The position numbers were made by a program, and so were the translations under genes. DNA of 64,000 nt from Bombyx mori (lineage: Eukaryota; Arthropoda; Insecta; Lepidoptera; Bombycidae): NCBI RefSeq assembly GCF_030269925.1, contig NC_085131.1, positions 10,649,501-10,713,500 of the forward strand, written 5' to 3'. Positions 33,100-44,714 of the stretch are shown one piece after another (within the stretch, counting starts at the first letter, position 1; each line of letters opens with the position of its first letter). Under the pieces are notes generated by a model. It was not told where the DNA came from and did not search any database. It was given only the letters and a program-made list of their open reading frames with translations.

Positions 33100-33400
33100 A
33101 GATGATGACCGAGCTTTGCTCGTTTTTTTTTATAACGCCATCTTGTTGTGTCTTTAAAGCGGTTAGTTGCCCTCAATTAAGAAAAATAGTATTATTATTC
33201 CCCAATAGATGTCGGGAAGAGTTGATTATTGAAAACACGAATAAAACAACATTTTCTAAAAGTAAATCGTGGCTAGATCGATTTATCGCCCCCGAAATCC
33301 CCTGTATACTAAATTTTATGAAAATCGTTGGAGCCGTTTCCGAGATTCAGATTATATACATATATATTAATATACAAGAATTGCTCGTTTAAATGTATAA
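33100..33400 (-). mobile_element. Repeat of the ccgagctttgctcg type
   Basis: A short hairpin (cgagctttgctcg) at the left and atatacaagaattgctcg at the right enclose a degenerate body. This pair of ends is familiar from dispersed lepidopteran repeats, possibly Helitron-related. There is only one copy here, so the assignment is tentative. Confidence 0.35.
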
Positions 33401-33420
33401 GATCAGATAAAATCAAATAA

Positions 33421-33450
33421 ATAAATCACAAAATATATTTTGTGATTTAT
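33421..33450. repeat. 30-bp perfect palindrome
   Basis: The 15-bp half ataaatcacaaaata is followed directly by its exact reverse complement. It sits just before a TA-rich tract. Confidence 0.85.
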
Positions 33451-33725
33451 AGCTATAGATATAAGTGTATATATATATATAGATTATTCTCTTAGCGTGT
33501 TCCCCGTGCTATGTTGTCTTCAAGGTTATTTTAATATTACATTGTATACACCTGCATGTGTCGGTACGCACGGGAGCAAACAGTATTAATACGTCAAATA
33601 ACTTGTTGCGAGTGATAATGACTATCTCACATTGTATGCGAGATATTGTTAATACTAAAAATTATTGTATTTTTTATTCGTCTATCAAACTTGCACATAT
33701 TGGTTTTTGTGAATGATAAGTTTGC

Positions 33726-34109
33726 TTAATAAGGTGATTTTTGGTTTATATGTATATGAATGAAAAATTTATTCGTATGCTGTTTATGTTGCTGATCAAA
33801 ATCATTTTTTCCCTGAATTGAAAAATCCTCAGAATCTCTAAGGTGAAAGTGTGTCAGATCGCCTTTGAAGGCCAAGGTGTCAATATTAAGATACGGGCGA
33901 GTATTACATTTATTCATGCCATCTTTGATAACCACTAAAGTTCTTTTATTGATATGCAAGATGATCATACGTGATGGGATTGGAAACGACATTGTGAATG
34001 CCAATACATTTAAAATTGAATCTAAAAAAGCAACAATTGAGAAAACAGCATTTAAAAGCGTTGCTATTATTTTATTAAAATGCCACCGGTTTATTACAAC
34101 AGCTGTCAT
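33726..34109 (-). CDS. Unassigned open frame, 127 codons
   Basis: Open from ATG at 34109 to TAA at 33726. Residues 13-40 are hydrophobic (IIATLLNAVFSIVAFLDSIL) and could span a membrane. The rest is mixed with PIPSRMIILHINKRTLVV and a hydrophilic His/Gln-rich end. I recognise no family. The antisense strand is also open for 102 codons here. In AT-rich DNA of this length one such frame is expected about once by chance, so it may be meaningless. Confidence 0.15.
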   Translation of the reverse strand: MTAVVINRWHFNKIIATLLNAVFSIVAFLDSILNVLAFTMSFPIPSRMIILHINKRTLVVIKDGMNKCNTRPYLNIDTLAFKGDLTHFHLRDSEDFSIQGKNDFDQQHKQHTNKFFIHIHINQKSPY

Positions 34110-34524
34110 TAATTCCCTTTATATTGGCAGCCGTTCGCAGACCTGTAATTTCTCTCGGTGCGGTTTTTTTTAACTAATATTTTACTGTCCGACGTGTTTT
34201 TAGTTTTATATACACCGTTTCGCTAAGTCACGTTTGACAGGCGAGCTACCGACCCAATTCGGGACATAAGTTTGGAATCCGCATTTCTCAAAGCATTGGT
34301 TGTCCTCCGAGCCGGAATACGCGATGGCTGTGCGTAAAAAAACAGGTCCAGATATACAGGTTCGGTTTTTAATAAGAAATAAGCTCGAGAGGTGTTAAAT
34401 ATGTTTTAGTTTAATTAAGGTTGCGCGATGCAGTACGACCGTTTATTTCCGTTGCGACCGTTAAGAGGCGAATATGGTTTAAATTGATCAGAACCGAGGG
34501 ATCCTCCCTTTATTCCAAAAGCGA

Positions 34525-34557
<33 letters not shown>

Positions 34558-34643
34558 GACAACCTATTTAGATGGATATGGAATACAGTGAGCCGGGTGT
34601 GTCCACTGATTGGATTATTATTAGCAATAGGAACAACTTTCTG
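34110..34643. other. Unassigned DNA with an (ATT)n tract at about 34528-34557
   Basis: A ten-unit ATT microsatellite is present. The remainder (34200-34350) has moderate GC but no recognised feature. Confidence 0.4.
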
Positions 34644-35057
34644 GTCGTCGTGGCCTAACGGATAAGACGTCCGATGTATTCGTGTTGAGCAATGCAACGG
34701 TGTTCGAATCTCAGGCGGGTACCAATTTTTCTAATGAAATACGTACTCAACAAATGTTCACGATTGACTTCCACGGTGAAGGAATAACATCGTGTAATAA
34801 AAATCAAACCGGCAAAATTATAATTTGCGTAATTACTGGTGGTAGGACCTCTTGGTCCGCGCGGGTGGGTACCACCGCCCTGCCTATTTCTGCCGTGAAG
34901 CAGTAATGCGTTTCGGTTTGAAGGGTGGGGCAGCCGTTGTAACTATACTTGAGACCTTAGAACTCATATCTCAAGGTGGGTGGCGCATTTACGTTGTGGA
35001 TGTCTATGGGCTCCAGTAACCACTTAACACCATCTAAGCAATAAAAATAAAAAAAAC
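34644..35057 (+). mobile_element. Full-length Bm1-type SINE
   Basis: gtcgtcgtggcctaacggat head, B-box-like gtgttcgaatctcagg, body, and tail aataaaaataaaaaaaa. The ggtgggctgtgag block near the 3' end is deleted. Confidence 0.85.
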
Positions 35058-35435
35058 TGTGTAGTTTTTATTTTTTCAGTGGATAAGTCAATGTATTTTT
35101 AACGCACGCTTCCAGCAATGCTCCCACTAGTTTCGGCGTATTTATTAAAAAAATGTATTGCCTAAAATCTATTCCAGAGTGGTGGTAATACTTACATTTC
35201 ATCATTTAAAATGATGCAAGCTCGGCCTATACAGTACACTTCAGTTTGAAAAGTAGGTGGGCAGTTTAGCATTCTCGGAGTAGTCACGATTCGAAGGAAT
35301 GAAAGGGCTTAAATATAGTTATTACTGGTTGTTGTCTTTATTATCTAACTACCAGCAAGCACTGCTTCAGTAAAATGAGGTGTTTCTTCTAGTCTTGTTC
35401 CAAGTTATGAGTATTTTTTTTTGAGTTTAAGTTTT
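35058..35435. other. Unassigned AT-rich sequence
   Basis: Nothing recognised. Confidence 0.4.
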
Positions 35436-35545
35436 AGTTTTTTTTTTATTGCCCTTGTAGGCAGACTAGCATATGGCCTACCTGGTGGTGAGTGGTTACC
35501 GTCGCCCGTGGACTGCAGCAATGCTAGGGGCAGAGCCAAGCCGCA
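35436..35545 (-). mobile_element. LINE tail, family C
   Basis: Poly-T then attgcccttgtaggcagact through ggcagagccaagccgc. Confidence 0.7.
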
Positions 35546-35837
35546 AATATATGCGGAATAATTATTGATCGTCATATTAACTTGTCTACGTAGTGGCAAT
35601 AGGGTTCAAGGTAGAACGTTACGAATTATCTCCAGCTTCATTGTCTATATATACAGTTTTAAACATGAAGATTTTCAAACAACAAAACTGGTATGTAAAT
35701 CGCTTATAATGTTATTATTGTTAATTGTGTTTTGGTGTGCAATAAAGTATGCTCACTCTTCCTCTAACTCTTTCTCTCTGTAAAAATTCAAATTCAACCA
35801 AAACTCGTTCAAAAAGTATTGTCTAAATCTATACTTA

Positions 35838-36286
35838 TCTATACTTAATATTATAAAGAGGAAAGATTTGATTGTTTGTTTGTATTGAATAGGCTCCGAA
35901 ACTACTGAACCGATTAAAAAAAAATCTTTCACTGTTGGCAAGCTACACTATCACCGGGTGATATAGGCTATATTTATTGTATTTTCAAAAAAATTAGGGA
36001 TCCTTACTGAAACTCCAATAATGTAACCCAATGTTTAAAAAAATTACCTAAAATATTATTTACATCGCGTGCCCTGTGAAAACTATTGATGACAGAATAA
36101 AATAATGTACTACGACGTTGTAGAACACATTATTAATTTTATTACAAAAAGTGTCACGACATCATATTTGTCTAACTATTGTAATTATGTCGCAATAAGT
36201 GTTCTTTTATTTTAAAAAATAAAACAACTTCAAATATCGTTGAAATTTTTGTTAAGGACCCGAGCGGAGCCGGAGCGGGCCGCTAG
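35838..36286 (+). mobile_element. Helitron-like repeat, complete
   Basis: TCTATACTTAATATTATAAAG at the start after an A; gcggagccggagcgggccg then CTAG at the end before a T. It is 449 bp and non-coding. A copy in the opposite orientation is at 46801-47237. Confidence 0.6.
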
Positions 36287-36301
36287 TAGAAAATAAATAT
36301 A

Positions 36302-36436
36302 TTTTTTTATTACTTAGATGGGTGAACAAGCCCACCTGGTGTGAAGTGGTAGCTGGAGTCCATAGACATCCACAACGTAAATGCGCCACCCACCTTGAGA
36401 TATAAGTTCTAAGGTCTCAAGTATAGTTACAACGGC
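36302..36436 (-). mobile_element. Bm1-type SINE, 3' part
   Basis: Minus copy of the last 135 bp, with the ggacgagctcac block deleted. Confidence 0.65.
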
Positions 36437-36954
36437 ATGAAACATGAATATTAAATGGCTTGTGCTTCAGTTAATGGACACTAAGCATACCGAAGTCGAA
36501 AATAAAGCGTTGCATGTCTCTTTTTAATTTCATTTTAGATTTCGAACGCAATCGTTCGATATAAATACGATTAATTAAAAATCGATTCGATGTTCGATGC
36601 GAAAATTTATAATCGTTTCACATTCAGATCGGTAGCGACATATTAATTATGATTTAATGCGGCACCTCGCGGCAACCCTGTCATTAGCTGCCCAAAGATA
36701 CGAAAATGTTTAAGAATAAATAACCTTACTGCATCATCGATATAAAAATGTGCTGTATCTTGTATTTCGAATGTTTCACGAGCTGTAGTATTCCAAGTGC
36801 TTACAGCTTAAGCAATGTTTTTAAAAATAAAAATATCTCTTATTTAGTTTTATAATGATAGTTTAATTTTGTATTAAGGGAAATTAAGCTCTTTAATATA
36901 CGAAAAAAAAATACTCTGTGTTTGAGACGTTCCTAAAAATGAAATTATATTATA
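36437..36954. other. Unassigned AT-rich sequence
   Basis: Nothing recognised. Confidence 0.4.
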
Positions 36955-37162
36955 CTAGCGACCCGCCCTCGCTTCGCTTCGGAAACCTTAAAACACACAT
37001 GAAACCAAAAAAAAAAAAAAAAAAAAAAAAGTAGCCTATGTTCATCAGGGACAATGTCGGCTTCTAATGGAAAAAGAATTTTTCAAATCGGTCCAGTAGT
37101 TTCGGAGCCTATTCGAAACAAACAAACAAACAAATCTTTCCTCTTTATAATATTAGTATAGA
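36955..37162 (-). mobile_element. Helitron-like repeat, ctagcgacccgcc type
   Basis: On minus it starts TCTATACTAATATTATAAAG and ends cgaagcgagggcgggtcg then CTAG. Flanks are A and T. A 20-bp A run lies inside. Confidence 0.55.
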
Positions 37163-37833
37163 TATTCAATATTGTTATTGAATTACACGCTAAGACTAAG
37201 ATTTTAGTAATTTTTTTTCTTGATCTTGGACAAAATAATTGATAAGATTTCGATTCGTGTACAAATTATCAAGTTAAATAGACATTTTAAGACAGATGTG
37301 TCAAAAAAAACAAGTGACACGCTTAATTCTGTCTCGAGTTAAGCCGCGGCGATGATGGCGGTCGCAATATGACTTTGACTGCACGATACTGAGTTTGATG
37401 ACAATTTAAACAAAAAACGCAAAATTAAACCTTAAAAAAATATTTAATCTTAATTAATTCTACGACTCGCAAAAACCGAAATAAAGACTATAAAATCAAA
37501 ACATTGATGATGAGTTTTGTATCATAATTAAAAAAAAAAACAAGTTCTCTCAATACCACAACGTCGTAACGACTTGCATCGTACAGAATAACATAAATAC
37601 AATTAGCCTTGATCGGTGTACATTTGCACTTTGAAAGCTTAGCGTGCTGAATGCGTTGAAGCGTAACGGGTCGTTGGGGAAAGTAAAGCGAAATGGTTAA
37701 TTTACACACGAACAATGTAAGCAATTTTATAAATGCTTCGCATGTTTTAATTGTTGTAAGTTGCATTGTAAGTTGTAATCGTTTTTACAGGTTTGATGAG
37801 ACAAAAGAGATATTTTGAGTTTATTTTTTAATT
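37163..37833. other. Unassigned AT-rich sequence
   Basis: A 92-codon frame at 37488-37766 (minus) has no recognised domain. Confidence 0.35.
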
Positions 37834-37994
37834 CAACGTAAATGCCACCACCCACCTTTAAGCATGAATTCTAAGTGACATTTTTACAGTACAATGGCTG
37901 GCCTTCCTTTCAAAAAGAAACGCATTAATGTTTCACCGCAGGCAGTGTGGTCGTACCAGCCCGCGCGGGTACACAAAACGTCCCACAACCAATA
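37834..37994 (-). mobile_element. Headless Bm1-type SINE, old copy
   Basis: Strongly diverged: caacgtaaatgccaccaccc through cgtcccacaaccaata. Confidence 0.55.
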
Positions 37995-38097
37995 ATTTAA
38001 GAATAAATTACTATTAAAGATTCCACTAGGTTCACCACTCAATGAAGTCAATGAAGCCTGCAAAACTTCCATAAGGCGTATATATCGGGGTAGATAG

Positions 38098-38299
38098 CAA
38101 ATAACCTATTCTGATAGCATTGAGAGGCTATTTCAGCTTCGCCTTGACGTGTGGGTGAGCTCACGGGTCTTAAGCCGGGAGTGATGTTAACACTGGCCCT
38201 AGCAAGAGCAGTGCTTCGCAGAATCTACCATCGGATCGGGAACGCGACCCACTGAGAAGAAACGGCGACAAACTCAGTGGGCTGTGTCTATGAGTTAAA
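38098..38299 (-). mobile_element. LINE tail, family B, without poly-A
   Basis: aacctattctgatagcattg through gactcagtgggctgtg-like sequence. The poly-T end is lost. Confidence 0.7.
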
Positions 38300-39258
38300 A
38301 AAACACTCTGAGAACATAGTACGGACACAGACATAAGCGCAGTGCACACAACAATTAACTGACATACATTATTGAATTGCGATATAATTACAGTCAATTG
38401 TTATTAATCAACTTGAGTCTTGTAAAAAAAACCCAATGATGGCACATAAAATACCCTACCATAAGTAAATGCAATCGCAGTATGCCGCTATAGTATCAGA
38501 TAAGACTGCTACCAGTTTTCCAGTGAATCTCTTAGGTGCTTTTGACACCTACTGGAAGAGATCGGAGTGCTATTTTAGGACAAATAATGCGGTATCTTTA
38601 TAGATTATCTGATACATTAAAAGTTAACATAACATATTATCTAAGTTCGGAATGCATTCCAAATTACCAATATAGTTTTATGTATTTTTATTGTTACCAA
38701 ATCTTTTAAAATCACGTTCGAAATTCACCAAGAAACTTTTCTTATACATTTAGAAGTCATAATCCATTAATGTAAAACTAATGTTCTAATGAACAACTTC
38801 TGGAGAAAAGTTCCATGAAATATATCAAAAGAAATCTTCTACACAAACAAAATTATTACAGGAGTGTTTTGTTATAATGTCTTCAAGCTAATTATTATCA
38901 CATAAACTCATTCTTAATATAATCTAAATTTCAATGTGACAATCTCTAAGGGGCACATTAAATCGATCGAAAGCTTCAAAAGTATGTTACGAATCCTAAC
39001 TAATTTACATTACAATGGTCTCACAAAGTTCTGTATTTGAGAACGAGTTCATTCAAAGTCAAGTAAGTCAAAATCGTCCTTATTTTATGAACAGTAACGT
39101 TAACAGTCTTCTGCAAGACGTCTGGGGAGACTTTAAGTCGTAATGTGAGAAATGGATACCTATAAGTTAATCGATTGACTGATTTACTACTGTTATTGAC
39201 AGTAAAACTACGAATTATTTATTTTTATCTAACTATAAAAATACTTTTAATGGAATTT
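38300..39258. other. Unassigned AT-rich sequence
   Basis: Nothing recognised in about 950 bp. Confidence 0.4.
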
Positions 39259-39496
39259 ACTGGTGGTAGGACGTATTGTGAGTCCGCACAGATAGGTACC
39301 ACCACCCTGCCTATTTCTGCCGTGAAGCAGTAATGCGTTTCGGTTTGAAGGGTGGGGCAGTCGTTGTAACTATACTGAGACCTTAGAACTCATATCCCAA
39401 GGTAGGTGGCGGCATTTACGTTGTAGATGTCTAGGTGTTCCAGTAACCACTTAACGCCAGGTTGGCTGTGAGTTCGTCCACCCATCTGAGTAATAA
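39259..39496 (+). mobile_element. Headless Bm1-type SINE (about 240 bp class)
   Basis: Starts at actggtggtaggacgtattg. With the minus copy 77 bp downstream it forms a long inverted pair. Confidence 0.8.
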
Positions 39497-39573
39497 CCAG
39501 TACATAAATAATTCAGCTAATTTCGTTGTAAGTTACAATATGTTTACACGTTACTAGCCGATTGTATGAAACT

Positions 39574-39795
39574 TTTTTTTTTTTATTGCTATATGGGTGG
39601 ACGAGCTCACAGCCCATCCGGTGCCAAGTGGCTACTGGAGCCCATAGACATCCACAACGTAAATGCGCCACCCACCTCGAGATATAAGTTCTAAGGTCTC
39701 AGTATAGTTACAACGGCTACCCCACCCTTCGAACCGAAACGCATTACTGCTTCACGGCGGAAATAGGCGGGTTGGTGGTACCTACCCGTGCGGAC
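39574..39795 (-). mobile_element. Bm1-type SINE inside the first 61-bp unit
   Basis: Poly-T to cctacccgtgcggac; slightly shorter than the headless class. It interrupts the first 61-bp unit but not the other two, so it came after the array or was not copied. Confidence 0.75.
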
Positions 39796-39841
39796 GAGCT
39801 GCGTCTTAGTGATATAGAGCCAAGACGATCAGCATTACTAA

Positions 39842-40036
39842 TAGCCCACTGAGTTTCTCGCCGGATCTTCTCAGTGGGTCGCGTTTCCGATCCGGTGGTA
39901 GATTCTGCGAAGCACTGCTCTTGCTAGGGTCAGTGTTAGCATCTCTCCGGTTTGAGCCCCGTGAGCTCACCTACAAACGTTAGGGTGAAGCTGAAATAGC
40001 CTCTCAAGGCTATCAGCATAGGTAGGAAAAAAAAAA
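39842..40036 (+). mobile_element. LINE tail, family B (first array copy)
   Basis: agcccactgagtttctcg to aggtaggaaaaaaaaaa. Confidence 0.75.
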
Positions 40037-40097
40037 GACTGTATGAAACTTGAGCTGCGTCTTAGCGATATAAAGCCGAGACGATCAGCATTATTAA

Positions 40098-40293
40098 TAG
40101 CCCACTGGGTGTCTCGCCGGATCTTCTCAGTGGGTCGCGTTTCCGATCCGGTGGTAGATTCTACGAAGCACTGCTCTTGCTAGGGTCAGTGTTAGCATAT
40201 CTCCGGTTTGAGCCCCGTGAGCTCACCTACAAACGTTAGGGTGAAGCTGAAATAGCTTCTCAAGGCTATCAGCATAGGTAGGAAAAAAAAAAA
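40098..40293 (+). mobile_element. LINE tail, family B (second array copy)
   Basis: Nearly identical to 39842-40036, including the unusual truncation point and gttagcatatctccgg. Confidence 0.75.
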
Positions 40294-40593
40294 GATTGTC
40301 TGAAACTTGAGCTGCGTCTTAGCGATATAAAGCCAAGACGATCAGCATTACTAAGAGCCGCGTTTACAGGAACTAATCAAAGTAGTGAACGAGCTAAGAA
40401 GTCACGCCTCCGAAGGCTTACTCCGCAAACAGAACCCATAAAACTGGCTACGCTTTACTGCCATCGAAATTCGTTGGAAACGAGGTTTTTTAAAGGTCCT
40501 AAAAGGAGAGAACTTCTTTTATTACCTAGCGCCCGAGTGGCTCAAGGCGCGGATTTTACGACCGGGAGTGGTGGGGTAATTAATAAGTTTTAA
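40294..40593 (+). CDS. Open frame without ATG, possible relic of a host exon
   Basis: From 40294 a frame stays open for 99 codons to TAA at 40591. It reads LELRLSDIKPRRSALLRAAF, later SSERAKKSRLRRLTPQTEPI and LLLLPSARVAQGADF. The part after 40355 is non-repetitive and richer in GC than its surroundings. A possible donor (gggg/GTAATT) lies at 40576. The same frame extends back through the 61-bp unit to 39560. It is Arg-rich and I recognise no family. A frame of this length can arise by chance in DNA of this composition. Confidence 0.2.
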   Translation, partial: DCLKLELRLSDIKPRRSALLRAAFTGTNQSSERAKKSRLRRLTPQTEPIKLATLYCHRNSLETRFFKGPKRRELLLLPSARVAQGADFTTGSGGVINKF

Positions 40594-40740
40594 TTATTTT
40601 CAACGTCACATTTCCGTTTGCCGTTTTGTTATTAAGTTAAGTAGGTATATGACGGTTCGGTTGTTTAAGTTACGTGCGCAATTATTTGTGGCAACAATAG
40701 TGGGCCATTTAATAATTAAGATAGAACTAGTTGTAAGTTG

Positions 40741-40988
40741 GTTTTATTTTTATTGCTTAAATGTGTGAACGAGCTGACAGCCCACCTGGTGTTAAGGGGT
40801 CACTGGAACTCATAGACATCTACAACGTAAATGCGCCACCCACCTTGAGATATGAGTTCTAAGATCTCAGTATAGTTACAACGGCTGCCCCACCCTTGAA
40901 ACCAAAACGCATTGCTATTTCACGGCAGATATAGGCAGAGTGGTAGTAGCTACCCGTGCGGGCTCACAAGAGGTCCTACCACCCGTAA
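40741..40988 (-). mobile_element. Headless Bm1-type SINE (about 240 bp class)
   Basis: Minus copy ending at gtcctaccacccgtaaat. Confidence 0.75.
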
Positions 40989-41448
40989 ATATTAGGTTTT
41001 TATTTATTTAAATCCTTGATTGGTAAGAATTCCTTGATTACTCATGGATATCATCAGCGGAAAGGGTGTCGCTAAGCCTTTACCGAGCGCTTAGGACTCT
41101 TTATCTCTTTAATTTAGTGGCATCTGGTACTGATTAATCGGATAAACGGTTTGTCATTTAAAAAAAAGTCTTACCAGCGGTCGTTAAAAACTAAAATTAC
41201 CATTTTACAAAGTTCCCGAATCTGCTTTTGTTTTTTTTTTATACTCTTTCCAAAAATATATATACATTTTAAATGTTTATTTTTTATGGTATACGTAATC
41301 ATTAGAATTTTACCTAATACATAACACAATATAGTCACGAAAAAAGCGAACCGTGTCATATTATGATGCCGCGAAAATAGTGTTTTCGCATTTACATATT
41401 ATGTATATGTATATCATTCAACCAAGGGGTCAAGAATATATGCATAAT
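40989..41448. other. Unassigned AT-rich sequence
   Basis: Nothing recognised. Confidence 0.4.
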
Positions 41449-41733
41449 AATTTATAAATATAAAAATGAATTGCTGTTCGATAGTCTTGCTAAAACTCGA
41501 AAACCGATTTAGCAAATTTTGGTCTTGAATTATTTGTGGAAGTCCAGAGAAGGTTTAAAAGGTAGATAAATATGAAAATGCTCGGAATTAAATAAAAATA
41601 ACAATTTCGTTTTTCCTTTGATGTGTCCCCCGTCGGACGGATTCCTTTTGTTTGTATTAAGTTTATTTTTTACAAAAGTTTAGGTCTTTTTTAAATCCAA
41701 TGAGGCACTACGAAGTCTGCCGGGTCAGCTTAT
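41449..41733 (+). mobile_element. Helitron-like/unclassified repeat, second copy
   Basis: Inverted relative to 29983-30272: aatgaattgctgttcg near the start and acgaagtctgccgggtcag at the end. Confidence 0.45.
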
Positions 41734-43837
41734 TAAAAAAATCCAGTAAACAACAAAGAAAGAACGGCTTATATGTTGATCCTAATAACTTCTGCAAAGA
41801 TTTTGACTAACTTGTATTTAAATTAAATTTAATTTTAACTTTTCGCGCCAAACTCGAATCTTGGCATGTAGTATTACGTTCAGTGAGCACTGAAACGAAG
41901 CGAACAAGCAAATCTCTTAAAATAAGACTCACACTCGATCATTGTTTCTGCTTTAGCGAAGTGTTCAAAACAAGAACATTATTATTATTATTTACGTCAT
42001 CGCTCCATAAATTTAATTCTGTTTATTATTGAAACAAATGCGAGATCTCTGAGGGTTCTGTCGAGTTTGCTTTTACTTCAAAAATAACAGGTTTTGTTAT
42101 TCAGAATCAACTCTATACATTTTCTTTCCTACTAATCTTAGATGAAATACTATTAGAATATAAGTTTATTTAATGAGAAAAAAAAGAGTAGATACTAATA
42201 ACACAGGAGATTGCTCAGTGTAAAGACAAAAGGTGAAAGAGAAAATCAGACAGGATAAGGTGGCAAAATCGTGAAATTAACTGCAAATAAACCGGACATA
42301 TTCCGTGTCACAAAACATATTTAATAAACTATAAGATGTATATAATTCTAATATTCTATAATTCTTCTTATTTTATTTAAATTACGTTTAAGAATATTCT
42401 AATTGTAAACTTCACTTGAATAGGCTTTTGATTATTGTGTGTACTATATGTTGTTTAATATTATAATATCAAGCAAACAATTTCACTTTAATATAATTTC
42501 ACCCTTGCAGGCAAAGCCAAAAGTTGACAGTTTGATATCAGCAATATTTCTACCGCTAAAAATTTTGTAGTTGTTCTTAAAGTTTTCAGCATTTTAAGCT
42601 TAAGGTTACGTTTTATTAACTCACTATCGTGCAACTTTTTTACGAGGTACTAAAAACTACGTCAATATTATGACTTGAATATTAATCTATCGATTCTATT
42701 GATCACTGATTAAAGGATAATCTTCGGTTTATTCAGCGCCCTTCTACAGAAACTAAATTGAATAACTTATTTTATGATCGATCTTAGTTTAAGAGTTCAC
42801 ATAACTCTCAGCCAGATGCTAGGGTTGACGAAAGATACATTTCTATAAATAACTTACGATGACAAAGACACCGTCAATAGTTTAAAACTAAAAAAAAACT
42901 GTGTTCGTTATGTTTAGACTGAAATATCAGTATATTATTATAGTGAAATAAACCGTCATTAAACGATATTAATGTTATATATTTGAAGAGAAAAAAATAT
43001 ATATTCTCAAACACTTTACTACATCGGAACTAATAATATAATAATACAGAAATAATAATAATTATTATTGGTATTAGGTTACTGTAAGTTAGGTAATGAC
43101 ATAAGCCATAAAAATGCTTCATCAATCGACTATAACAATTAAGAGAGAGATATACATACGTCAGTAAAAATTCCAAGAGCTTTTCCGTCAATAAATAAAC
43201 ATTATAATGGACGACGACACCCCTAATATAGGTGTGAGGCAACCGTAACATCAAACGACAGCTTATTAACTTACACAATAACGTTCTGAGAGTTGAGACA
43301 CGGTAAGACGAACGCGACTCCTCGCAACTTATTTTATCTGCGTCTTTTGACACATTTTAGTGTCGGAGATAAAAATGGCTGACTAACAAACAATGCTCTG
43401 TTTTTGTCTTACGTTATTTAAGAAGTTTAAGACACGCCATTGTGTTGATTGATATTGTGTTTCGATGTGTGGAGGATAGGCGTTGTGTGCGGAACAGGAA
43501 CATGGGTATGATGATTGCTTATTCGATCTCGAAGTCTTTCCAAGTGTCGCGATCTACTCATCATCTTATTTACGAGTAATATTCTCTCCGTGTACTGGTC
43601 GCGGTAACAATGCCTTGCCAGTTGTGTCAATTTTCACTAACCTTAAGCTTAGATTTTTTTTTTAGAGTTGTGATGACCGGAATCATAAGCATAAGAAATG
43701 AGAAATAGCTCATAGCTCAAGTGCCAATGTTTATCTAAAATACTGACTTAGACTGACAATAAATCAGTAGTTGACCACCCAGACTGAAGTCTAAATAAGA
43801 CTTGTGCGATAGATCAAAATAAGGGTTCGTCATTGCT
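41734..43837. other. Long unassigned AT-rich region
   Basis: No repeat or gene recognised over 2.1 kb. The 107-codon frame at 43030-43353 (minus) has a hydrophobic poly-Ile end encoded by an ATT-type tract and is probably chance. Confidence 0.4.
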
Positions 43838-44070
43838 AAAATGGGTCGAGGAACTCACGACCCATCTGGTGTGAAGTGGTCATCGGAGTTGAGACATGAG
43901 TTCTAAGTTTCCGTTTCTACAGTAGGTGCAATTGAAGTTTGATTTTTATTACGCGATGTTATGCCTTCACCGTGAAAGTCATTCGTGAACATTTCTTAAG
44001 TACGTATTTCGTTTGAGAATCATTGGTACCTACGGGATTCGAACACCGGTTCATTTGCATCGCTCCAATG
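43838..44070 (-). mobile_element. Old Bm1-type SINE with head
   Basis: Diverged and internally deleted: ggtcgaggaactcacgaccc, then ttttattacgcgatgttatg and gggattcgaacaccgg (B-box complement). Confidence 0.6.
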
Positions 44071-44619
44071 GAATTAAAACTAAAATATAAATTTTCATTG
44101 TGAAGGCGCCAAATACATTCACAAGCTCGTAAAAAGCGGCGACCACGTATATTCTTTAAAATTCAAAGCCAGTGATTATTATCACTATAACCTTTGTGTG
44201 TCTCTATCTAGGTATCGTAAGCTTGTGTTTTCGAACACTAATTGGGAGCTCACAATGGCACAGCGTTGGACGAAAGGAAATGATTTCAGGGGATTGTAAA
44301 ATTTTATCACTTCACTCAAACGTCAGCGCGTTTGAAGACTTTGTTTCGCGATGTCGGGTGATTACGGATTTTTTGTTTTGTTTTATTTAAATATTAAATA
44401 AGACTGTAATACATAGTACGTAGCTATCACAGAACATAAGATATACGACAGATGCCTAACAGAAGCTCGGTTCATACAAGTTTGGTAGTGGCGTTTTGAA
44501 ATATTATGAGCAGACGTTAGCCGTTACGAAGGAGTTGTGGACGATGGTAGGGCATACTATGAGCCCAAGGGCCCAACCACCCTGTTTATTTCAGCTGCGT
44601 GACCGTTATGCGTTTCTGT
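44071..44619. other. Unassigned sequence
   Basis: Nothing recognised. Confidence 0.35.
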
Positions 44620-44679
44620 TGTATGTATGTATGTATGTGTGTGTGTATGTATGTATGTATGTATGTATCTATGTATGTA

Positions 44680-44710
<31 letters not shown>

Positions 44711-44714
44711 ATGT
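44620..44714. repeat. (GTAT)n / (GT)n microsatellite
   Basis: About 95 bp of tgta and tgtg tandem units on the plus strand. The Cys/Val/Tyr-rich frames it creates are artefacts. Confidence 0.9.

Larger units (their letters stand above)
39560..40354 (+). repeat. Tandem array: 61-bp unit alternating with LINE tails
   Basis: A 61-bp unit (gattgtatgaaacttgagc ... cattactaa) occurs three times: 39560-39573 plus 39796-39841 (split by a Bm1), 40037-40097, and 40294-40354. Between them lie two near-identical family B LINE tails. The array can be read as one LINE insertion with a very long target duplication, later duplicated by unequal crossing-over. Confidence 0.75.

Noticed and set aside
39259..39795. 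CRISPR-like or regulatory array
   Set aside because: The repeats are inverted SINE copies and tandem LINE tails in a eukaryotic genome.
40526..40570. tRNA-like string cgcccgagtggctcaaggcg
   Set aside because: It resembles a tRNA-Ser/Leu D-arm, but there is no acceptor stem, anticodon arm or B-box downstream.
43030..43353. 107-codon frame on minus
   Set aside because: It ends in poly-Ile from a simple repeat and has no recognisable domain.
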